Shown here one piece after another: positions 23,535 through 32,618 of a stretch of 64,000 bases of DNA. Made by a program: the position numbers and the translations under genes. The stretch is from Rhodopseudomonas infernalis (lineage in GTDB: Bacteria > Pseudomonadota > Alphaproteobacteria > Rhizobiales > Xanthobacteraceae): NCBI RefSeq assembly GCF_022271405.1, contig NZ_JAJNAL010000007.1, forward strand, positions 62,001-126,000. Reading direction: 5' to 3'. The first letter of the stretch is position 1. Every line of letters begins with the position of its first letter. The notes below the pieces were generated by a model, which did not search any database, had not been told where the DNA came from, and saw nothing but the letters and a program-made list of their open reading frames with translations.

Positions 23535-26500
23535 CTACTCGTGAGGCATCGGCACGCGCTCCGAGCGAGGTTCTGGCTCGGGCGCGTGCGATGCGTGCGG
23601 CTGTGTCGGGGCATCGACGACAGTCGCCTCCCCGTGCTGAGTGAGCGGCCGGTTGCCGGCGAGCGCGCGGAGCAGCACGTAGAACATTGGTGTGAAGAAG
23701 ATGCCGAACGCGGTGACGCCGATCATTCCGGCGAACACCGCGACGCCCATGGCGTGGCGCATTTCGGAGCCGGCGCCGGTCGAGGTTACCAGCGGCACGA
23801 CGCCCATGATGAACGCCATTGAGGTCATCAGGATCGGCCGCAGCCGCAGCCGGCTGGCCTCGATCGCCGCCTGGATCGGCTTGCGCCCGGCGAACTCCAG
23901 TTCGCGCGCGAACTCCACGATCAGAATCGCGTTCTTCGCCGACAGGCCGACCAAAACGATGAGTCCGATCTGGGTGAAGACGTTGTTGTCGCCTTTGCTG
24001 ATCCAGACGCCGAACATCGCGGCCAGCAGCCCCATCGGCACGATCATGATGATCGACAGCGGCAGCGTCAGGCTTTCGTACTGTGCGGCGAGCACCAGGA
24101 ACACCAGCAGCAGCGCCACCGGGAACACGATCAGCGACGAATTGCCGGCGATGATCTCCTGATAGGTCAGCTCGGTCCATTCATAGGAAACGCCCTTGGG
24201 CAGCGTCTCCTTGGCGACGCGGGCGATCGCATCCTGCGCCTGCCCGGTGGAGAAACCGGGCGCGGCGCCGCCGCTGACGTCGGCGGTGAGGAAGCCGTTG
24301 TAGCGCATCGCCCGCTCCGGCCCGGCGCTCTCCTTGACGCGTAGCAGCGTCGCCAGCGGAATCATCTCGCCCGAGTCGGAGCGCACCTTGAGCTGGCCGA
24401 TGTCGTCGGCACGCGCCCGATACTTGGCGTCGGCCTGCACGCGCACCGAATAAGTGCGTCCGAAGCGGTTGAAGTCGTTGACGTAGAGCGAGCCGAGATA
24501 GATCTGCATGGTCTCGAAGATCGACGTCACCGGCACGTTGAGCTGCCGCGCCTTGGTGCGGTCGACGTCGGCATACAGCTGCGGGACGTTGATCTGGTAG
24601 CTGGTGAACAGCCCGGCCAGCTCCTTCTGCTCGGATGCCTTGCCGACGAACGCCTTGGTGGCGTCGCTCAGCGCCTCGTAGCCGAGGCCGGCGCGGTCCT
24701 CGATCTGCAGCTTGAAGCCGCCGATGGTGCCGAGGCCGGCGACCGGCGGCGGCGGGAACATCGCGATGAAGGCGTCCTGAATGCCGGCGAACTTCTGGTT
24801 CAGCGACATCGCGATAGCATTGCCGCTCAGCGACTTGTCCTTGCGCTCGGCGAAGTCCTTCAGGCCGATGAAGACGATGCCGGAGTTCGACGAGTTGGTG
24901 AAGCCGTTGATCGACAGACCCGGAAACTGGATCGAGTTCTCGACGCCGGGCTCCTTCTGGGCAATCTCGCCCATTCGGCGGATCACTTCCTCGGTGCGGT
25001 CCAGCGTGGCGCCGTCCGGCAGTTGCGCGAAGCCGACCAGATATTGCTTGTCCTGCCCCGGCACGAAGCCGCCCGGCACGGCGTGGAACAGCCAGCCGGT
25101 GACGCCGACCAGCACGAGATACACCGCCATGCCGATTGTGCGCCGCGAGATCACACGCTTGACGCCGCCGCCATAGGCTTCCGAGCTGCGCGTGAAGAAC
25201 CGGTTGAAGCGCACGAAGAACCAGCCGAGCGTCCTGTCCATGAAACGCGTCAGCGCATCCTTCGGCGCGTCATGGCCCTTCAGCAGCAGAGCAGCCAGCG
25301 CCGGCGACAGCGTCAGCGAGTTGAACGCGGAGATCACCGTGGAGATCGCGACGGTCAGGGCGAACTGCTTGTAGAACTGCCCGGTGAGACCGCTGATGAA
25401 GGCGAGCGGCACGAACACCGCGACCAGCACCAGCGCGATCGCGATGATCGGCCCTGTCACTTCGCGCATCGCCTGATAGGCGGCCTCCTTGGGATTGAGC
25501 CCGCGCTCGATGTTGCGCTCGACGTTCTCGACCACGACGATGGCGTCGTCGACCACGATGCCGATCGCCAGCACCAGCCCGAACAATGTCAGCGCGTTGA
25601 TTGAAAATCCGAAGACGTGCATCACCGCGAAGGTGCCGATCACCGACACCGGCACCGCGATCAGCGGGATGATCGACGCCCGCCATGTCTGCAGAAACAG
25701 GATGACGACCAGCACCACCAACGCCACGGCCTCGAGCAGCGTGTGGATCACGGCTTCAATCGAGGCGCGGACGAACTGGGTCGGGTCGTAGACGATGTCG
25801 TAGTCGACGCCGTCCGGCATGTTGTCCTTGAGCTCCTTCATCGTCCTGCGGACGTTGTCGGAGATCTGGATGGCGTTGGAGCCCGGCGACTGGAAGATCG
25901 GAACCGCGACCGCGGACTTGTTGTTGAGCAGCGAACGCAGCGCATAATCGGCCGCACCGAGTTCGATCCGCGCAACGTCGCGCAGCCGCACCACTTCGCC
26001 GTTGTCGCCGTTCTTGACGATGATGTCGCCGAATTCGTCCTCGGTCTGCAACCGCCCCTGGGCGTTGATCGAGAGCTGCAGATCGAGTCCCGGCTCGCCG
26101 GGCGAACTGCCGACCTGCCCGGCCGCCGCCTGGACGTTCTGGGCGCGGATCTCGCGCACCACGTCGCTCGGCGACAGGCCGCGCTCGGCGACCTTCTGCG
26201 GGTCGAGCCAGATCCGCATGGAGTAATCGCCCGAGCCGAACAGCTGCACCTGGCCGACACCCTCGATCCGCGCCAGCCGATCCTTGACGTTGAGCACCGC
26301 GTAGTTGCGCAGATAAGTCATGTCGTAACGGTCGTTCGGCGACATCAGATGCACGACCATGGTGAGGTCGGGCGAGCTCTTGATGGTCGTGACGCCGAGC
26401 GCGCGCACTTCGGCCGGCAGCCGCGGCTCGGCTTGCGACACGCGGTTCTGCACCAGCTGCTGCGCCTTGTCGGGATCGGTGCCGAGCCGGAAGGTGACGT

Positions 26501-26777
26501 TGAGCGTCATGCGGCCATCGGTGGTCGCCTGGCTGCTCATATAGAGCATGTTCTCGACGCCGTTGATCTGCTCCTCGATCGGCGTCGACACCGTTTCGGC
26601 GATCACCTTGGGATTGGCGCCGGGATAGTTGGCGGTGACCACGATGGTGGGCGGTGCCACTTCGGGATATTCGGAGATCGGCAGCACCGGCAGCGATAGC
26701 AGGCCGGCGAGAAAGATCACCGCCGACAGCACGCCTGCGAAGATCGGGCGATCGATGAAAAACTTGGAAAAATTCAT
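23535..26777 (-). CDS. RND efflux pump inner-membrane permease (HAE1, AcrB-like)
   Basis: A 1080-residue hydrophobe/amphiphile efflux permease with full family length. It begins MNFSKFFIDRPIFAGVLSAV. The first porter domain has EYPEVAPPTIVVTANYPGAN. The proton-relay pair is in LVLAIGIVVDDAIVVVENVE, and the second half shows AAQYESLTLPLSIIMIVPMG and LSAKNAILIVEFARELE. It forms a tripartite drug/solvent exporter with the periplasmic adaptor encoded just upstream; no outer-membrane channel gene is adjacent. A TetR repressor with two putative operators lies beyond the adaptor gene. Confidence 0.95.
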   Translation of the reverse strand: MNFSKFFIDRPIFAGVLSAVIFLAGLLSLPVLPISEYPEVAPPTIVVTANYPGANPKVIAETVSTPIEEQINGVENMLYMSSQATTDGRMTLNVTFRLGTDPDKAQQLVQNRVSQAEPRLPAEVRALGVTTIKSSPDLTMVVHLMSPNDRYDMTYLRNYAVLNVKDRLARIEGVGQVQLFGSGDYSMRIWLDPQKVAERGLSPSDVVREIRAQNVQAAAGQVGSSPGEPGLDLQLSINAQGRLQTEDEFGDIIVKNGDNGEVVRLRDVARIELGAADYALRSLLNNKSAVAVPIFQSPGSNAIQISDNVRRTMKELKDNMPDGVDYDIVYDPTQFVRASIEAVIHTLLEAVALVVLVVILFLQTWRASIIPLIAVPVSVIGTFAVMHVFGFSINALTLFGLVLAIGIVVDDAIVVVENVERNIERGLNPKEAAYQAMREVTGPIIAIALVLVAVFVPLAFISGLTGQFYKQFALTVAISTVISAFNSLTLSPALAALLLKGHDAPKDALTRFMDRTLGWFFVRFNRFFTRSSEAYGGGVKRVISRRTIGMAVYLVLVGVTGWLFHAVPGGFVPGQDKQYLVGFAQLPDGATLDRTEEVIRRMGEIAQKEPGVENSIQFPGLSINGFTNSSNSGIVFIGLKDFAERKDKSLSGNAIAMSLNQKFAGIQDAFIAMFPPPPVAGLGTIGGFKLQIEDRAGLGYEALSDATKAFVGKASEQKELAGLFTSYQINVPQLYADVDRTKARQLNVPVTSIFETMQIYLGSLYVNDFNRFGRTYSVRVQADAKYRARADDIGQLKVRSDSGEMIPLATLLRVKESAGPERAMRYNGFLTADVSGGAAPGFSTGQAQDAIARVAKETLPKGVSYEWTELTYQEIIAGNSSLIVFPVALLLVFLVLAAQYESLTLPLSIIMIVPMGLLAAMFGVWISKGDNNVFTQIGLIVLVGLSAKNAILIVEFARELEFAGRKPIQAAIEASRLRLRPILMTSMAFIMGVVPLVTSTGAGSEMRHAMGVAVFAGMIGVTAFGIFFTPMFYVLLRALAGNRPLTQHGEATVVDAPTQPHASHAPEPEPRSERVPMPHE

Positions 26778-26902
26778 GGCTGTGTCCGTATCGATCCGCT
26801 GGTTCGCGGGCGCAGAAATCCTGGCGCGACCGAGGCGTCGGCCGCGCGGCTGTCGATTGTGACGTGAGGGATCAGGTCCCGCGCTAGCGGGATCAGGATC
26901 GG

Positions 26903-28114
26903 TTAGTTCTGTGCGAGCGCATTGCCGGTCGTGGCGCCGGCGCCGTCCATCGCCACCGTCTCGGGCTTGATGGTCGCGCCGGGCCGGACCCGCTGCAGGC
27001 CGTTGACGACGATGCGCTCGCCTTCCTTCAGCCCGGAGGCGACGATGCGCATGCCGTCGACCGATGCGCCGAGCGTCACTTCGCGATACTCGGCGTGGTT
27101 CTCGGCATCGACTACCATCACGAATTTCTTGTTCTGGTCGGTGCCGACCGCGCGCTCGCTGACCAGCAGCGCCGGCTCGGGCTTGGGCTGGCCCATCGAC
27201 AGCCGCGCGAACTGGCCTGGCATCAGCCGGCCCTCGGCATTGTCGAACACGGCGCGCACCCGCACCGTGCCGGAGCGCGGATCGACCTGGTTGTCGACGA
27301 ACTGCATCTTGCCTTTGACGGGCGCCGAGTCCGCGCCGGTCGTCATTTGCACCGGGATCCGGTCGATCGCGCCCGGCGTCTTCTCGTCGGCCAGCGTCTT
27401 CAGCGCGCGGGCGACAACCTGCTCGTCGGCATTGAAGCTGGCATAGATCGGATTGACCGAGACCAGCGTTGTCAGCAGCGGCGAACTCGGCCCGGCAGCA
27501 ATCAGATTGCCGACTGTGATCTCGACCTTGCCGATCCGGCCCGCCACGGGCGCACGGATCTCGGTGTAGCTGAGGTTCAGCTCCGCGGTCCGCAACGCGG
27601 CCTCGGCGGTCTTCACATTGGCTTCCGCCTCGCGATAGGCGTTGAGGCGGTTGTCGACCTCGCGCTGGGTGATGCTGGAGCTCGAGAGCTGCTGGCTGCG
27701 CTCGACATCCGCCTTGGTGAACACGACGCGGGCGCGCGCAGCGGCCAGCTGGGCCTGCGCCCGGTCGACCTCGGCGGCGTAGAGCGACGGATCGATGATC
27801 ACCAGCAGGTCGCCCTTGTTGACCAGCGCGCCCTCGCGGAACCGGATCTCCTGCACGGCGCCGGCGACACGCGAGCGGATCTCGACCCGTTCGATCGCCT
27901 CCAGGCGCCCGGAGAACTCTTCGGATGGCGTCGTCGCCTTGGACTCCACAGTCGCGACCGAGGCTGTCACCGCGGGCGGCGGCGCGGCCGGCCCGGCCTG
28001 CGCCGCCGTGCGGTCGATCAGCGCAGCGCTACCCGCCAGGGCAGCCGAGATCGCCACAATGCCTGCGCCGAGCGTTACGTTTCGAGCGAAAGTCTTGGCC
28101 ATCGTGATTCCCAT
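26903..28114 (-). CDS. RND efflux periplasmic adaptor (MFP, AcrA-like)
   Basis: A 403-residue membrane-fusion protein. An N-terminal membrane segment or signal (residues ~12-30) is followed by a lipoyl-like half motif (FSGRLEAIERVEIRSRVAGA), an alpha-helical hairpin (AQAQLAAARARVVFTKADVE), the second lipoyl half (LNLSYTEIRAPVAGRIGKVE), a beta barrel and the membrane-proximal EGERIVVNGLQRVRPG. Met at 28102 is an alternative start four codons in. There is no lipobox cysteine, unlike AcrA. It precedes the permease gene by 125 bases; the pair is almost certainly one operon. Confidence 0.94.
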   Translation of the reverse strand: MGITMAKTFARNVTLGAGIVAISAALAGSAALIDRTAAQAGPAAPPPAVTASVATVESKATTPSEEFSGRLEAIERVEIRSRVAGAVQEIRFREGALVNKGDLLVIIDPSLYAAEVDRAQAQLAAARARVVFTKADVERSQQLSSSSITQREVDNRLNAYREAEANVKTAEAALRTAELNLSYTEIRAPVAGRIGKVEITVGNLIAAGPSSPLLTTLVSVNPIYASFNADEQVVARALKTLADEKTPGAIDRIPVQMTTGADSAPVKGKMQFVDNQVDPRSGTVRVRAVFDNAEGRLMPGQFARLSMGQPKPEPALLVSERAVGTDQNKKFVMVVDAENHAEYREVTLGASVDGMRIVASGLKEGERIVVNGLQRVRPGATIKPETVAMDGAGATTGNALAQN

Positions 28115-28217
28115 TCACCGTCAGCGAGCTTGCTAAAAGCCCTGCAAATTCAGTAACTCACCCGTGCAACCAGCGTCCCATGCAGGAACATAATACCACG
28201 CTGCAGTGCACATATCC

Positions 28218-28231
28218 ATACCGTCCGGTAT
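28218..28231. promoter_or_regulatory. Putative TetR operator, distal to the regulator gene
   Basis: ATACCGTCCGGTAT is a palindrome with six-base arms and two central bases. It shares TACCG-N2-3-GGTA architecture with the second palindrome 50 bases downstream. It lies in the divergent promoter region of the efflux pair and the TetR gene. Confidence 0.6.
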
Positions 28232-28266
28232 AAATGGACGCTCGACATCCGCTGTCAAGAGACTTA

Positions 28267-28282
28267 TCTACCGTTTGGTAGA
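28267..28282. promoter_or_regulatory. Putative TetR operator, proximal to the regulator gene
   Basis: TCTACCGTTTGGTAGA is a palindrome with six-base arms and four central bases, ending 21 bases before the TetR start codon. The centres of the two palindromes are 50 bases apart. Binding here would block the regulator's own expression. Confidence 0.6.
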
Positions 28283-28303
28283 AAACTGTGGAGGTGCTTC
28301 AAA

Positions 28304-28891
28304 ATGGCCATCGGCCGACCCCGCGAATTCGACGTCGACACGGCGCTCGACCTCGCTCTGCACGTGTTTTGGCGCAAGGGGTACGAGGGGACCTCGATGT
28401 CCGACCTCACCGAGGCAATGGGCATCACCAAGCCGAGCCTGTACGCAGCGTTCGGCAACAAGGAAGATCTGTTCCGCAAGGCGCTCGATCGCTACGTCGA
28501 TGGCCCCGGCGGCTACTATCAGGCCGGCCTGGAGAAGCCGACAGCGCGCGAGGTGGTTGAGCACATTCTGTTTGGCGCTGCCGATGCGATGACCGATCCG
28601 GACAACCCCGGTTGTCTCGCCGTGCAGGGCGCGCTGTGCTGCGGCGAAGCTGCAGAAACCATCAAGCAGGAATTGGCCGCGCGCCGCGCCAAGTCTGAAC
28701 AGCAACTATGCGAGCGGCTCGGCCGGTCGATCGCCGAAGGCGACCTGCCCGCCTCGGCCGATGCCGGCGACCTCGCCCGCTACGTCTCCGCGATCCTGCA
28801 AGGCATAGCCGTCCAGGCCGCCGGCGGCGCCTCGCGCGATCAGTTGCGCAAGCTCGCCGACATGGCGCTCCGCAGCTGGCCGCCGGTCTGA
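28304..28891 (+). CDS. TetR/AcrR family transcriptional regulator of the RND pump
   Basis: A 195-residue repressor. The N-terminal DNA-binding domain has the hallmark RPREFDVDTALDLALHVFWR, then the helix-turn-helix in SMSDLTEAMGITKPSLYAAF and GNKEDLF. The ligand domain from about residue 70 has NPGCLAVQGALCCGEAAE with several cysteines, as in the subgroup carrying a TetR_C-type domain. The ATG follows GGAGGTG by seven bases. It is divergent from the adaptor gene and flanked by two palindromes, so autoregulation and repression of the pump are likely. Confidence 0.92.
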   Translation: MAIGRPREFDVDTALDLALHVFWRKGYEGTSMSDLTEAMGITKPSLYAAFGNKEDLFRKALDRYVDGPGGYYQAGLEKPTAREVVEHILFGAADAMTDPDNPGCLAVQGALCCGEAAETIKQELAARRAKSEQQLCERLGRSIAEGDLPASADAGDLARYVSAILQGIAVQAAGGASRDQLRKLADMALRSWPPV

Positions 28892-28908
28892 GCATCGCCC
28901 TCCGCCCT

Positions 28909-29025
28909 CGTCATTCCGGGGCGTGACGCGCAGCTGCGCGAACCCGGAATCCGGCAGCTATTGAGCGCCCTCTTGGTCGATCGGCAGAGATTCCAGGTTC
29001 GGGCTGCGCGGGCCTCGAAATGACC
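28909..29025. repeat. Intergenic palindromic repeat, GTCATTCCGGGG type (diverged)
   Basis: CGTCATTCCGGGGCG at the left pairs with CCTCGAAATGACCGG at the right with mismatches. Inner arms ACCCGGAAT and ATTCCAGGTT are also partly eroded. It is an older copy of the family at 12671-12785. Confidence 0.7.
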
Positions 29026-29146
29026 GGGGGAGAGCTTGCAGCTCACAAGCGGTCAGGTCTTGTTCATTGACCGAGCGTTAACACTGCCGTGTCGATAGTG
29101 CGCCGCCGCGTCCTTGTTGCCATTGATTGTTAGGAACTCGCGACGA

Positions 29147-30319
29147 ATGGTGCCGCGTATGCCGCTCTCGTTGTTCACCAGGTTCTTGCATCCCGATCCG
29201 CGGATTCGCCGCGAACTGGTCGAGCTGCTCTACTCGTCGTTGCCGCAGGTCGCGGCGATCGGCGTCACCTCGGTGACCGGTGCTGTGGCGCTGACGCTGA
29301 TCAGCGGCGACATCGGCTATGCGGTGATCTCGGCGGCCATCGCGATTTTTGCCACCGCGCGGGTATTCTCGTTGCTGCGCTACAAAGCGCGTGCGGCGAA
29401 CTTCAACGATGCCGATGTCGTGCGTTGGGAATTCCTCTACGCGGCAGGTGCCTCGGCCTTCAGCCTGGCGCTCGGTGCGCTGTCGTTCCGCGCGCTGTGG
29501 CTCGGCGACGCAGCGGGCGCGTGGATCGCGTTCGGTCTGGCGATGTCGTATTGCGTCGGCATGGTGTCGCGCGCGGCGATCCGGCCCTGGATCATTCTCA
29601 CTGCGTCCGCCATGCTGCTGATCCCGATCAGTACCGCCGGTCTGATGCGTCCCGAACTCGCCTACAAGATCGGCGCCGGCATGCTGGTGCTGTTCTGGCT
29701 GACACTGCGCGAAGCTTCCAAGCATCTCAGCGCCGCCTTCATCGAACGTCTTGAAGCCAAGCATCGGCTGTCGCGTCAGGCGACGCACGATTTCCTCACC
29801 GACCTGCCGAACCGCGCCGGCTTCCTCGAAGCCTTGGCCGACATGCGCGGCAGCTTCACGCTGATCGCGGTCGATCTCGATGGCTTCAAGCCGATCAACG
29901 ACCGTCACGGCCACCATGCCGGCGACGATCTGCTGCGCCAGGTCGCCGCGCGGCTCAAAGCGTGCGCAGGCTCGGACGGCATAGCTGCGCGTTTCGGCGG
30001 TGACGAGTTCATGCTGCTGAAGCCGATCACGGAGGGAGACCCCGGCCGCGACGAGGCGCTGCAGCTTGCGCGTGGCGCAGTGCTGGATCTGTCGACACCG
30101 TTCCTGCTGTCGGATCTGCCGGTGCGGATCGGCGCCAGCGCCGGACTGGTGATCAGCGACGGCACCACGGCACATACCACGACGCAACTGCTCGAGCGCG
30201 TCGACCGTGCGCTGTATGCGGCCAAGCGTTCCGGCGGCGGCTGTGCGCGGCCGGAAGCGGACGCCGACCACCCGGTCACATCGACTGCTGCAACGCAGGG
30301 CGGCTTGTCGGCCGCGTAG
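29147..30319 (+). CDS. Membrane-bound diguanylate cyclase (GGDEF)
   Basis: A protein of about 390 residues. The N-terminal 200 residues hold around five or six hydrophobic segments, followed by a linker and a GGDEF domain. It contains HDFLTDLPNRAGFLEAL, IAVDLDGFKPINDRHGHHAG and the catalytic RFGGDEF. These suggest active synthesis of cyclic di-GMP at the membrane. The RxxD inhibitory site normally five residues before GGDEF is absent. The ATG at 29147 is used; a TTG at 29114 would add 11 residues. No EAL domain is present. Its signal is unknown; the nearby exopolysaccharide locus is a possible output but this is inference. Confidence 0.9.
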   Translation: MVPRMPLSLFTRFLHPDPRIRRELVELLYSSLPQVAAIGVTSVTGAVALTLISGDIGYAVISAAIAIFATARVFSLLRYKARAANFNDADVVRWEFLYAAGASAFSLALGALSFRALWLGDAAGAWIAFGLAMSYCVGMVSRAAIRPWIILTASAMLLIPISTAGLMRPELAYKIGAGMLVLFWLTLREASKHLSAAFIERLEAKHRLSRQATHDFLTDLPNRAGFLEALADMRGSFTLIAVDLDGFKPINDRHGHHAGDDLLRQVAARLKACAGSDGIAARFGGDEFMLLKPITEGDPGRDEALQLARGAVLDLSTPFLLSDLPVRIGASAGLVISDGTTAHTTTQLLERVDRALYAAKRSGGGCARPEADADHPVTSTAATQGGLSAA

Positions 30320-30436
30320 CGCGGCGGCGCGATCACGCGTCTTTGCAGAGCGCCGATCGCCCCCCGCCCCTTGCAAAGCATGGCGGCTTCGCCATTGTTT
30401 CCCAACCCGCAACGACAAGAGCAACCGGAGCCGCTG

Positions 30437-31309
30437 ATGACCGACGCCCCCTATACGCCGCCGAAAGTCTGGACCTGGGACAAGGAGAACGGCGGCAAGT
30501 TCGCGTCGATCAATCGCCCGATTGCCGGCCCCACGCATGACAAGGAGCTGCCCGTCGGCAAGCACCCGCTCCAGCTCTATTCGCTGGCGACGCCGAACGG
30601 TCAGAAGGTCACCATCATGCTCGAGGAGCTGCTGGCGCTCGGCCACAGCGGCGCCGAATACGACGCCTGGCTGATCAAGATCGGCGACGGCGATCAGTTC
30701 TCGTCGGGCTTCGTCGAGGTCAATCCGAACTCGAAGATTCCGGCCCTGCTCGACCGCTCGGCGAACCCGCCGATCCGCGTGTTCGAGTCGGGCTCGATCC
30801 TGCTTTATCTGGCGGAGAAGTTCGGCGCGTTCTTGCCGACCACGCCGGCGGGCCGCACCGAATGCCTGAACTGGCTGTTCTGGCAGATGGGCAGCGCGCC
30901 GTATCTCGGCGGCGGCTTCGGCCATTTCTACGCCTACGCGCCGGAGAAGTGGGAATACCCGATCAACCGTTTCGCGATGGAAGTGAAGCGGCAGATGGAC
31001 GTGCTCGACCGCCGTCTCGGCGAGACCGCGTATCTCGCCGGCTCCGAATACAGCATCGCCGACATCGCAGTGTGGCCGTGGTACGGCGGCCTCGCCAGCG
31101 GCTGGCTGTACGGCGACAGTGCGACCTTCCTCGACGTCGCCAGCTACACCAACGTGCAGCGCTGGACCAAGGCGATCGCCGACCGCCCCGCCGTCAAACG
31201 CGGCCGCATGGTCAACCGCGTCTCCGGCGATGCCTCCACCCAACTCCACGAACGCCACGACGCCAGCGACTTCGACAGCAAGACGCAGGACAAGATCGGC
31301 GCGAAGTAA
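30437..31309 (+). CDS. yghU: Glutathione S-transferase, YghU/Nu-class
   Basis: A 290-residue GST with the extended N-terminus of YghU proteins (YTPPKVWTWDKENGGKFASI). The thioredoxin-like domain carries LYSLATPNGQKVTIMLEELL, NPNSKIPALLDR and the glutathione-binding FESGSILLYLAEKFG. The helical domain ends with YSIADIAVWPWYGGLASG. Family members bind two glutathione molecules and show disulfide-bond reductase activity. The ATG at 30437 is at the family's usual start. Confidence 0.92.
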   Translation: MTDAPYTPPKVWTWDKENGGKFASINRPIAGPTHDKELPVGKHPLQLYSLATPNGQKVTIMLEELLALGHSGAEYDAWLIKIGDGDQFSSGFVEVNPNSKIPALLDRSANPPIRVFESGSILLYLAEKFGAFLPTTPAGRTECLNWLFWQMGSAPYLGGGFGHFYAYAPEKWEYPINRFAMEVKRQMDVLDRRLGETAYLAGSEYSIADIAVWPWYGGLASGWLYGDSATFLDVASYTNVQRWTKAIADRPAVKRGRMVNRVSGDASTQLHERHDASDFDSKTQDKIGAK

Positions 31310-31366
31310 GCGCGGGACCAATCGTCCCCAATCAACCGGGTGACGAACGGAAGCACCGCCCCTCCC

Positions 31367-31516
31367 CGTCATTCCGGGATGCGCTGCGCAGCAGCGCAGG
31401 CCCGGGATCCATAGGCCTCGGACTCGCGTTGGAATTTCTGACGGCCGGCGACGTGTCGAACAGCTGATACTGGTGGTTATGGATTCCGGGCTCGCGTTTC
31501 GCGCGCCCCGGAATGA
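31367..31516. repeat. Intergenic palindromic repeat, GTCATTCCGGG type
   Basis: CGTCATTCCGGGATGCGC at the left and GCGCGCCCCGGAATGACG at the right are inverted relatives, with inner CCCGGGATCCATAGG and ATGGATTCCGGG arms. It is longer than the other copies because of about 35 extra central bases. It lies between convergent genes. Confidence 0.75.
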
Positions 31517-31554
31517 CGAGAGGTCGATGAGTAACGAACGACGATCGCTAACTA

Positions 31555-31941
31555 CTACACACTATGCCTCGGCCCCGCGACACGGCCCTGCGTCGTCGCG
31601 ATCCCCATTTCGAAACTGTCGGCGATGCGGCGGGCGCGGATGATGAAGGCGGCGGCGACGTCGGGTGCGAACAGTTCGGTAGCCGTCGCCTCGAACAATT
31701 TCAGCCAGCGGTCGAAATGCGCGGGTTCGAGGCCGAGCATCAGATGCGGCCGCATCGGCCGACCGCCGTAACGGCCGGTCTTGAGCAGCATCGACGACCA
31801 GAAATCGCTGATCTGCGCGATGTGATGATCCCAGTCGGCGACCGCGCGATTGAAGATCGGACCGATCTCGTCGTCCTCGCGCGCCCGGGCGTAGAAGGTG
31901 CGAACGAGCTGGGCGATCTCGGCTTCGGTGATGTCGTGCAT
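31555..31941 (-). CDS. Group III truncated hemoglobin
   Basis: A 128-residue 2-on-2 globin. It begins ITEAEIAQLVRTFYARARED and includes FWSSMLLKTGRYGGRPMRPH and the heme-side HFDRWLKLFEAT with the probable proximal histidine. These are characteristic of group III globins. Such proteins bind oxygen and nitric oxide; the physiological role is usually inferred as microaerobic or nitrosative-stress related. The gene is the last of a probable operon with an FMN reductase and a MOSC protein; only 31 bases separate it from the reductase. Confidence 0.92.
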   Translation of the reverse strand: MHDITEAEIAQLVRTFYARAREDDEIGPIFNRAVADWDHHIAQISDFWSSMLLKTGRYGGRPMRPHLMLGLEPAHFDRWLKLFEATATELFAPDVAAAFIIRARRIADSFEMGIATTQGRVAGPRHSV

Positions 31942-31972
31942 GGCGAATATGTAGGGTGCGACAGGCCCGCGC

Positions 31973-32563
31973 TCAATAAGGCGGTTTGACCTTGGCGCGC
32001 TGCGCCTTCGCGGCGTCGGCCCACCAGGCGAGATCGTCGGCGAAGCGCGGGAACGCGCGCGCCAGCGACTTGCCGCCGTCGCCGATAGGCGCGCCGCTGT
32101 CGTCCAACGTCTGCGCGATCGGCCCGACCCCGAGCGTCGACGAGATCACCACCATGCCCATCTCGCTCAGCGTACCATGCCATGCAGTGGCGGCACGCAC
32201 GCCGGAGAAACGCCCGGCCGAATAGCTGGCGATCGCGGCCGGCCGCCAGAACCACTCGTCGAGAAAATGATCGGTGAGGTTCTTCAGGCCCGGCTGGACT
32301 CCCCAATTGTATTCGCCGGTGACGAACACGAAGCCGTCGGCGCCGCGGATCTTGTCGGCGAGCGCCTGCATCGCGGCCGGCGCCTCGCCCTTGGGATATT
32401 CCTTGTACATCCGGTCGAGCATCGGCAGGCCGATCGCCTTTGCGTCGATCAATTCGGCGTCGTCACCGCGTTCGCGTAGTTGCGCGACCAGATAGTTGGC
32501 GAGGCGGATCCCCATCCGGTCGGAGCGATACGAGCCGTACAGCACGAGCAGACGGAGAGACAT
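31973..32563 (-). CDS. NAD(P)H-dependent FMN reductase (flavodoxin-like)
   Basis: A 196-residue flavodoxin-fold reductase. The FMN-phosphate loop is LYGSYRSDRMGIRLANYL. The second flavin motif is GEYNWGVQPGLKNLTD, matching the PGxLKN signature. The upstream extended frame to 32704 overlaps the MOSC gene and lacks homology, so Met at 32563 is used. It could provide electrons to the adjacent globin, but a dedicated pairing is inference. It is 55 bases downstream of the MOSC gene and 31 bases upstream of the globin gene. Confidence 0.9.
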   Translation of the reverse strand: MSLRLLVLYGSYRSDRMGIRLANYLVAQLRERGDDAELIDAKAIGLPMLDRMYKEYPKGEAPAAMQALADKIRGADGFVFVTGEYNWGVQPGLKNLTDHFLDEWFWRPAAIASYSAGRFSGVRAATAWHGTLSEMGMVVISSTLGVGPIAQTLDDSGAPIGDGGKSLARAFPRFADDLAWWADAAKAQRAKVKPPY

Positions 32564-32618
32564 CGGCGAACTCCCTGGTGTTCCTCGGCGCCGCGCAGAT
32601 GCGGCGCCCGCATCCATC

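Noticed and set aside
29078-31372. 764-residue minus-strand ORF
   Set aside because: It runs antisense across the diguanylate cyclase and GST genes and has no family features; both sense genes are clear.
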